Source of the DNA: Branchiostoma floridae | Lineage: Eukaryota > Chordata > Leptocardii > Amphioxiformes > Branchiostomatidae | Length of the DNA: 64,000 nucleotides | Assembly (NCBI RefSeq): GCF_000003815.2 | Contig: NC_049979.1 | Location: 5,568,762 to 5,632,761, forward strand | Reading direction: 5' to 3' | Part shown: positions 57,218 to 64,000 of the stretch, piece by piece | Layout of the letters: the number at the start of each line of letters is the position of its first letter | How positions within the stretch are numbered: position 1 is the stretch's first letter | The notes under the pieces: model-generated | The model's database searches: none | What the model was told of the DNA's origin: nothing | The model's input: only the letters and a program-made list of their open reading frames with translations | Translations under genes and position numbers: made by a program

Positions 57218-57482
57218 CAATAGAACGCAATGACTGTTGTTTGGTTCAAAGCAACAAATACTGATATTATTAGGTGTTGTCTAAGTGGTGTGGAAAACAG
57301 AAGCACATTACACACTAAAAATTATGCAAATGCATTCCAGATTTACATGATCTGTGTGTCGATGAAGGTTAGACAATACATGATCTATGCATTGTGATAT
57401 TTACATTCACGTCACAAATGTGAAATTCCCATCATTGACCACTATGCAATTAAGGCATTTTCGTGCTGATTGTACAAATTAG

Positions 57483-57663
57483 TACTCTCCAAGCAGAGGT
57501 TTGGCTCTGAATGTTTTTGACATTTTTTGGTCATTTTTATCGTGCCTTCTATTTTGTACTGTTCTGTTTGTCTTGCGGCCAAAGCGAGACAGAAAGAAAG
57601 TGGTACAAAAATGCATAAAAACACATCAACAACAGCCGGAGCCGAACCTTTGCTTGGAGAGTA
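57483..57663. mobile_element. MITE family B copy 3 (divergent, 181 bp)
   Basis: TACTCTCCAAGCAGAGGTTT and its inverse (AACCTTTGCTTGGAGAGTA). Flanks acaaattag / gcaaatcag match 7 of 9, as expected for an aged 9-bp duplication. Confidence 0.75.
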
Positions 57664-57669
57664 GCAAAT

Positions 57670-58980
57670 CAGACCCTTAGTTGCATGTTTGGTACATGTA
57701 TCTGCTTTTAATCCGCCACAGATCACACATGTTGCATGTATAGAAATCATAGAATTTCCTTATGTAAATTAACTCCTAATTTGCATTTCATTGTCTACAT
57801 CTCTAAGGTACATACCCCAAAAGATGAAAATCATTTCCAGCTTTCGTGAAACCTCACAACACCAATCCACCAAACATGAGTTACTTGTTGACAAAATTGA
57901 CACACTGTCAACAACTAAAGGAGTCAATAAACAATAAACATGACCACGGATGCTGCCAAGAATATAACCTCCATTTATCATTGAGGTAGAAATGAAATGC
58001 ACAAGTAAGCAAAAGTGAAACAAGCCTGGCAATGGTGAAGATGGTCTCTAGATATTTTGTAAGTTGCTGGTTCCGAGGCCTCATGATAAAGATGGGACTT
58101 GCATGGATTCTGATGCAACTTAAGACTGTATTATAGTCTCAAGATGCCACTATTTGTAGATCTAGCTCCTATTTGCCACTAGAATATGATATTATTATGT
58201 ACTCCTTACCATTTTCCTGGACTTCATACATAGATAACATACATGTACATACAATGGTCAATATTTACAACATCAATTAAAAACAGTCATAGTATATACA
58301 CAATACGCAAGTCATGGAACTGCCCAGATCATCAGCAACATCTCACCAACTTGAATTACCACAGCCCTACTCAAGACTGCATCTCTGCCTTGAATTCAAG
58401 CACCTTATCCTAGACTTCTCCTCTGACTGGAAATCCAGTGACCCTGCCCAACAATGGCTGCATGGTTGGAGTGCCAGTGGTCCTGCCTTACATGCACTGC
58501 CTCCACCCTGGAATTCCATCAATCTGTGGCCTACTGCCCCAGTTTTATAGGCCCAAATGCCTCTAGTCCCAAAGGGAGTCTGCATGACCCACTTTCTACC
58601 AGCTGTTGGAATTCCAGCGGCCATGCCCAAAACTGGCTCCCTGACTGGAATTCCAAACATTCCTATGGACCAGTACAGCATTCCTGTGGACACATGCCTG
58701 TACAATTCCGAGAATATTTGCAGACTGAACACACCATTTGGCACGCCTCTGAGGCGTCGCCAAAAACACTAACACTAACGTTTGGTTTGGTAACGTTAAC
58801 GTTTAACGTTGCCGAGTTCCTTGGCCGCAGAAGTACGCAGCCTTTTATCTGAAACAAACAAACAAACAACAGCTTTGATATCAATTGGGCCGACGATTCT
58901 GTGTCGTCCAAAGGAACGTCTCCCTCGATATCTTTTTGTTTTGTTTTGATCGGACTACTTTGTTTCTTGGGACCAAGGAT
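57670..58980. other. Intergenic, no supported gene
   Basis: 58310-58770 contains overlapping open frames on both strands and several 'tggaattcca' motifs; no splice-bounded exon or recognisable domain. 'gcctctgaggcgtcgcc' at 58746 recurs near 63857. Confidence 0.4.
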
Positions 58981-59125
58981 AGCCTCTACCAGGCTTCGTG
59001 NNNNNNNNNNNNNNNNNNNNNNNNNNNNNNNNNNNNNNNNNNNNNNNNNNNNNNNNNNNNNNNNNNNNNNNNNNNNNNNNNNNNNNNNNNNNNNNNNNNN
59101 CGAACCACGAAGCCTGGTAGAGGCT
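58981..59125. repeat. Perfect inverted repeat flanking a 100-N gap
   Basis: 58981-59000 (AGCCTCTACCAGGCTTCGTG) and 59106-59125 are exact inverse complements, separated by the gap at 59001-59100 and 5 bp. The right arm continues into 'accaaggacgttacatcagg', which shares 'aaggacgttacatca' with the palindromes at 5890-5962. Confidence 0.9.
59001..59100. other. Assembly gap (100 N)
   Basis: Sits between inverted arms, so a long palindrome probably broke the assembly. Confidence 1.
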
Positions 59126-59778
59126 AACCAAGGACGTTACATCAGGTCCTTGTTGGGACATAGCCGCCTACGCGCTTCGGAGTAATACGTAACAGAATAT
59201 TAAAGCAGACCTCAACTCTCACGTGGGTCCAGGGTGGGTCGTCGACTCGTGCAACAGCTCCGTGTTTTATATCCAAATACTCTCAGACTTTTGTCAACTT
59301 ACCGGTGCCAGAAGTAATATGTACGTATGTAGCCGAAGGTAGAAGTAGTAACTACATTTCTAACAATGAAACGATAGCACGATCTGTATATAATATATAA
59401 TTGACGTCCTAAAATGAAAGGGGGAGGGGGGCGCGAATTAAGTTTGCTTGCTGTGGGACTATAATAATTTGTTGCATTATTTATGATAACAGTTAATCAA
59501 CAACAACTTGAAGGTAATCTATAATTGCCAATAGGAAGCATCGTGTAGTCATCATTGATTTTGATGTGATAGACATTGTCACATTGTGCTACTTTTAGAA
59601 TATTAAAGATTATGATATAACGTTAATGTTAATGTGGTATAAAGAAAATAGAGCTCAGTAGAGTTTCTTCGGTCAGGTAGGAAACGGCTGATTCCATTTT
59701 AGGCTGCTCTCCACTTTAATATTGCATCAAATGACATATTAAACATTTTATTAACTTATATTCCCAACAGTGGATGCC

Positions 59779-61491
59779 ATGGCCTGGCTGAGGCCTTGGA
59801 CGCCAGATCCGAAGATACCGGGTGTAGAGGATGACAGTTATGCAGCCTGCTTCTTTCAGAGGCTACAGGAATTCAGGTCAGAGGGTCACCTGGTGGACCT
59901 GACCCTGTGTGCTGAAGGGAAGGAGATCCCCTGTCATCGCCTGGTCCTGTCTGCCTGCACCGACTACTTCCATGCCATGTTCCGTGGAGGCCATCCTGAG
60001 AGTACAAGGGACAAAATAGAGATGTTAGGGTTGAACGGGGAGGCTCTAGAATTGTTGGTGAACTATGCCTACACATCCAATATCAACATCACCATGGACA
60101 ATGTCCTGCCAATATTTGAAGCAGCCAACATGCTACAGGTCAAACCTGTCGAGGAAGCCTGTGAGAAGTTCTTGAAGGACAAGTTAAGGTCTGACACGTG
60201 TTTGAGAACCTGGGCACTGGCAGACAAGCTGTCGTACACATGTTTGTCTGCCATGGCAAGAAGCTATGCTCTGAAGAAGTTTGAAGCTGTATGCCGGACT
60301 GAGCAGTTCCTCGAGCTACCTGTGGACTATCTGAAGATGTACATAACAGATGATGGCCTTCACGTCAGGAATGAGGAACGTGTATTAGAGGCGATCATCC
60401 ATTGGGCACTGCACGATCTTGAGGAACGACAAAGACATCTTGGAGAGATGTTGGCATGTGTTCGTTTCTCACATGTGAACCCGAGTTTAATCAAGGATGT
60501 TACTGAGACAGACCAGGTCCTGTCCGAAGTTCTTGGAATAGAGGAGCTGACTAAGGAGGATGGTAGACATGCAAGACCTCGCCAGATTCACCAAGAAGAA
60601 ATTATAGTGCTTGGTGGTGCCACGGACAAGGGGGAGTCGATGGGACGGTGTGAGGTAGAAGCAAACCTCTTCATGTACAGACTTAATCTCCACGGTGATA
60701 TCATTGACAAAAAGCCAATGCCACGATCCCTCAAACACACTGAGTCAAGTGCCGTCTGTGTTGTAAACAATGACATCATTCTGACGGGGGGTGGCGTGTC
60801 TCCATCTCAAGCTTACAGGTACAACTCTACCCAGAATTCTTGGACCAAGCTGGCATCTTTAAGAAAGAGAAGGGTGTGCCATGGAATGGCGGCTCTGCAC
60901 GGGCAGGTGTACGTGGTTGGTGGGCAGGACCCGTTTGATGATGACAGGGAAGAACCGTTATCTTCTGTTGAACTGTACACGGAGGAGACAGGAACCTGGA
61001 AAAAGGTAAAACGACTGAAATTAGGTGTCAGGAACTTTGGCATAGCAGCATGTTGCAACAACATCTACGTGTTTGGTGGTGAGCTTGATTCTACAACTAT
61101 CCAGTGCTACAACCCCAGCCACAATGAGTGGACGGTCAAGACGATGGAATTGCCAGAGCCAGCAATATGTGTTAGAGCGTGCCCAGTCAATGCAAAGATC
61201 TACTTGGTTGGTGGAAGCTTGTCCCGCGTCCTTCGCTACGATCCACAGCTTGACAGCTACGAGAGGATGAAGGCTGAACCACTGAAATCATGGGACCACA
61301 GCAGCGCCTTCGTGTGCGGCTCGGAGATCTACATCACTGGTGGCCTGAGCAAGTTGTTCCACCACTATCTCACTGTGCCCCATGCAAGGGTTCAGTGTTA
61401 CGATATGAACAGTGATACCATGACCATGGGTTTTGTAAAAGATCTACCAATTCCACTATGCTCACACTATGCTGTAATCCTATCAAAATAG
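59779..61491 (+). CDS. BTB-BACK-Kelch protein, single coding exon, 570 aa
   Basis: Kelch-like proteins are substrate adaptors of Cullin-3 ubiquitin ligases: BTB dimerises and binds CUL3, BACK helps, and the Kelch propeller binds the substrate. BTB at ~20-125 ('HLVDLTLCAEGKEIPCHRLV', 'LLVNYAYTSNI', 'MLQVKPVEEACEKFL'), BACK at ~130-240 ('CLRTWALADKLSY'), then five to six Kelch repeats from ~270 with GG doublets ('IIVLGGATDKG', 'DIILTGGGVS', 'QVYVVGGQDPF', 'NIYVFGGELD', 'KIYLVGGSLS', 'EIYITGGLS'). An acceptor (CCCAACAG) ends at 59770, 8 nt before the ATG, so a 5' UTR exon is likely. The ATG at 59779 has a strong context (gccATGg). An overlapping out-of-frame ATG lies at 59774. Which KLHL orthologue is unclear; lancelets have many. 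Confidence 0.93.
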   Translation: MAWLRPWTPDPKIPGVEDDSYAACFFQRLQEFRSEGHLVDLTLCAEGKEIPCHRLVLSACTDYFHAMFRGGHPESTRDKIEMLGLNGEALELLVNYAYTSNINITMDNVLPIFEAANMLQVKPVEEACEKFLKDKLRSDTCLRTWALADKLSYTCLSAMARSYALKKFEAVCRTEQFLELPVDYLKMYITDDGLHVRNEERVLEAIIHWALHDLEERQRHLGEMLACVRFSHVNPSLIKDVTETDQVLSEVLGIEELTKEDGRHARPRQIHQEEIIVLGGATDKGESMGRCEVEANLFMYRLNLHGDIIDKKPMPRSLKHTESSAVCVVNNDIILTGGGVSPSQAYRYNSTQNSWTKLASLRKRRVCHGMAALHGQVYVVGGQDPFDDDREEPLSSVELYTEETGTWKKVKRLKLGVRNFGIAACCNNIYVFGGELDSTTIQCYNPSHNEWTVKTMELPEPAICVRACPVNAKIYLVGGSLSRVLRYDPQLDSYERMKAEPLKSWDHSSAFVCGSEIYITGGLSKLFHHYLTVPHARVQCYDMNSDTMTMGFVKDLPIPLCSHYAVILSK

Positions 61492-61920
61492 CTAAGCGGG
61501 CTTTTTAACAGCTGACCCAAGCATATGCTATTATGGTGCTGTAAACTTACACTGGAAGTGAATTTGGGAAGCAATTACATTGTATTATGACTTATCATTG
61601 AGAACTATTAGCGTTTCTATATTGCCATAGACATTGCAATGCTGGCTTTATTGTCTTACTATGCTATACTTGCCTGTATGTATATGTCTGTACCACAAAA
61701 AGGTGTTTCTGTTTTATGGCCCCTTTTGCTATAGATCAGACATAGATTTGTTTACACTAATAAGGGATTGTGTTTGTCATTGCTTTGGATATAAGTTATG
61801 TATGATAACTTACTAATACTGTTATTGTTAGCTTACCTTACCTTACTGTTATTGTTACTTGTATTGCCTGATCATGCCTGAGATGGCTTTTTAGCTCATC
61901 CTATGATCTTAAGATAAAGA

Positions 61921-61926
61921 TTAAAG
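61921..61926 (+). terminator. Candidate polyadenylation signal of the Kelch gene
   Basis: ATTAAA variant 430 nt after the stop codon; no canonical AATAAA noticed nearer. Confidence 0.3.
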
Positions 61927-62135
61927 GTAGTGGAGACCTTGTATATGATAGATGTTTTGGTATTTTTCTCTGAATACATCTACAGCTATCACATGTTGAA
62001 AAGCGTTACTTGTTTAGGGATGAATGGTTGGATGTGTGGAATAGCTGAAAAAAAAAATTAACGGGTCTTAGTGCCATAGTGGCAAGTGTGAAGATGTTGA
62101 CACACTGGCAGCACCAAATCCATATGTGTTTTTGG

Positions 62136-62553
62136 TAATCTCCAAGCAGATCCTACAATGGCATAAAATAGTACCAAACTGGCCAAGGAGTGTAGTCAGC
62201 CAAGAGGTGTACATTTGCCATGTAGAATCTGCCTCCAGTTGGCTTGAACAAAGGCTATTAACATCCAATTGTTTCCCATTTAAACTGTGTTTGCAGTGTA
62301 GGCGCTAATTGCCCTCCTTCCTGTTTGGTGCTAACTTCCAACTGGGACATGTGCTGGTCAAAGACTTTGTCTCAGTGTAAGTTGCTCGTAAAATCATTAG
62401 CACATGGCTACAGGGTGGGGCAGCAACACCATTGTTGAATAGAAATGCTCCTCCCTGTTTTAGTGCAGGCAGATCCCCGGTAGCCAAACACACTCCTAAG
62501 CCGGCTTCACTCCTCTTCCAGCTTTTGCTACCATAGGATCTGCTTGGAGATTA
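62136..62553. mobile_element. MITE family B copy 4 (418 bp)
   Basis: TAATCTCCAAGCAGATCCTA and its inverse (TAGGATCTGCTTGGAGATTA), flanked by a perfect 9-bp duplication TGTTTTTGG on each side. Longest copy in the window; no transposase ORF. Confidence 0.94.
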
Positions 62554-62582
62554 TGTTTTTGGCACCTTTAGACAGATAAGCT

Positions 62583-62661
62583 GTGAGGCTCATGGGCATA
62601 CCGAGTATCGAACTCAGGACCTACTGATTCTGATTCCAACGCTCTAGCCGTTGCGCCTCAC
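62583..62661 (-). repeat. tRNA-like sequence (SINE head or tRNA pseudogene)
   Basis: On the minus strand a 7-bp acceptor-like stem GTGAGGC/GCCTCAC encloses 'GCAACGGCTAGAGCG' (A-box like) and 'CTGAGTTCGATACTCGG' (B box with T-arm). The anticodon arm is not convincing and extra bases separate the T-arm from the acceptor, so a SINE head or pseudogene fits better than a functional tRNA. Confidence 0.6.
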
Positions 62662-62983
62662 AGGCAGGTTATTTGGAATATCTGATCATGATAAATATCA
62701 ACACAATACATCCTGAGGTTCTTAAGTTGTGCCAAGGTTGGTTGTGCTGACCACAAATATCTGGAACAAGTAGGTTAGCTTCCTTGATCTGGAAGTACAC
62801 ATTCAGACAGAAAGACAGACACCAGAAACAACTTTCATGGTGATCAGTACTGCCAGGGACTGCTGTCATATCAGTGTTGAACAACCTCTAGCTGCCAGGG
62901 GCTGATTGGTCTCCTATCAGGGAAGGCTGTTCAGTTGGGCGGGCCTCAAAGGAGCGCGATGCAACACTGTCACATCGCAAATG

Positions 62984-63848
62984 CATTTAAAGGCACCCAG
63001 TCACCTAGCGAGTTGAATCTGATTCGCCCGTTCGCAAATCGAAATCTGATTCGATCAAGTGACAATATCTCTGGAAATGTTCGGGACTCATCGGTCATGT
63101 TCGAAAATTTGAAATAATGGCACGTGCAGTGCTCGGATTTTCAATGAGTTCTCATCACCCAACGATATCTCATCTTTGCTCAATGGAAGTCCATATGTAA
63201 TGAGATAGTGTTATTTAACCTTATTCTGTGTAAAAATGACTTGAAAATTGAATGTGAAAAGACCAAAAAATCGCATTGCGTGCCTTTAAAGGCGCCCAGA
63301 GCAGTTTTTAGTGCATTAAAATAGGAAATATTCTGGATGAGACAATCGGTACGATATTGACATTTACTTCACCATTCTAGCACATTTGTATCACTATTTC
63401 GTACTTTCAACGTTTAAAAGGACGCAGAAACATGCCGCAAACGGCCCCCTTTGATTTATTATATCCTACAATAAATCAGCACAGGATTGAGCCACTAACG
63501 GTTTCCCGTCGGTACTTTTCGGAGATTTTCGAACGCATGAGGTCACCGAGCGAAGTGAATCTGATTCGCCCGTTCGCAAATCGAAACCATATTCGAACAA
63601 GTGACGACATCTCCGGAAGCATTCGGGATTCATTGGTCATGTTCGCGTGCGTTCCACAAATTTGAAATAATGACACGTGCAGCGCTCTGATTTTCAATGA
63701 GTTCTCACCACCCAGCGATGTCTCATCTTTGCTCAATAAAGGTCTATATGCATTGAGATAGTGTTACTCAAGCTTACAGTGTGTAAAAATGACGTGAAAA
63801 ATTAAATTTGAAAAGACTAAAAAAACTGCTCTGGGCGTCTTTAAAAGG
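62984..63848. mobile_element. Two adjacent related MITEs ('aaaggcgcccagagcag' ends)
   Basis: The full copy at ~63285-63848 begins 'tttaaaggcgcccagagcag' and ends with the inverse 'ctgctctgggcgtcttta'. A shorter relative at ~62984-63291 ('tttaaaggcacccagtcacc' to 'gcgtgcctttaaa') shares the 3' 290 bp ('gaatctgattcgcccgttcg', 'caatgagttctcatcaccc') at a spacing of 542 bp. They abut or overlap at 'tttaaagg'. Confidence 0.7.
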
Positions 63849-63859
63849 ATCCACCCCTG

Positions 63860-64000
63860 AGGCGTCGCCATGAACGCCACGCCCACAAGGTATTAAACAT
63901 TCCCATGATGCACCACTACCACAAGTTTTGAGAAGACAAAATGGCAGGAGTTGGGGTGAATGTGATGTTATTGGTCCAAACTTTACTTTACGCTGCCTGC
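63860..64000. other. Window end, nothing recognised
   Basis: Short open frame beginning 'atggcaggagttggggtg' near 63951 could start a new gene to the right, but too little is visible. Confidence 0.2.

Noticed and set aside
58314-58852. Open frames on both strands before the Kelch gene
   Set aside because: No splice signals or domain; repeated 'ggaattcca' motifs explain the residue pattern.
62583-62661. Functional tRNA gene
   Set aside because: Acceptor-like stem and B box exist, but the anticodon arm is poor and spacing between T-arm and acceptor is too long.

Overview
The window reads as a piece of an animal (deuterostome) nuclear genome, most likely a lancelet (Branchiostoma). The evidence is compact multi-exon genes whose proteins match vertebrate orthologues nearly residue for residue and length for length, GT-AG introns of 0.3-5 kb, and introns packed with MITEs, SINE and LINE remnants. 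The species is an inference. Five runs of N (four of exactly 100) mark a draft assembly.

Layout. 1-1150: ~180-bp tandem satellite. 1200-4834 (minus): 5' part of a young Ty3/gypsy LTR retrotransposon (5' LTR, primer-binding site, gag, pol running into a gap). 4838-5240: five-unit satellite with a hairpin in each unit. 5840-6500: a promoter-like block of duplicated palindromes and CCAAT boxes in front of a short ORF with acidic repeats and a nuclear-localisation-like segment, broken by one TAG. 7.1-9.5 kb: foldback and hAT-type MITEs. 10792-19704 (minus): ARCN1, the delta-COP coatomer subunit, 11 exons, 511 aa. 21100-29735 (plus): DPAGT1, first enzyme of N-glycan assembly, 8 exons, 405 aa. 29.8-33.9 kb: repeats, a SINE and a large gap. 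33930-53090 (minus): CEP164, a distal-appendage protein of the centriole, 22 coding exons found, with a ~4.8 kb inverted-repeat insertion between exons 11 and 12. 54181-56636 (plus): CRIPT, 5 exons, 99 aa. 59779-61491 (plus): a BTB-BACK-Kelch protein in one coding exon. 61.5-64 kb: MITEs and a tRNA-like element.

Gene organisation. ARCN1/DPAGT1 and CEP164/CRIPT are two head-to-head pairs with 1.4 and 1.1 kb between start codons, so shared promoters are plausible. ARCN1, DPAGT1 and CEP164 all lie in human 11q23.3 by my recollection, so their clustering here looks like retained chordate linkage. COPI traffic and dolichol-linked glycan synthesis meet at the Golgi-ER interface; CEP164 acts at cilia.

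The most unusual content is structural. Three separate exon edges in two genes carry tandem partial duplications (67 bp x ~2.8, 202 bp x 2, and a decayed exon copy). Several MITE families can be defined here from matching terminal repeats and intact target-site duplications (8 bp in one family, 9 bp in another). No undescribed multi-gene system is evident; the nearest candidate for something new is the small ORF at 6126-6452 with its palindromic promoter.
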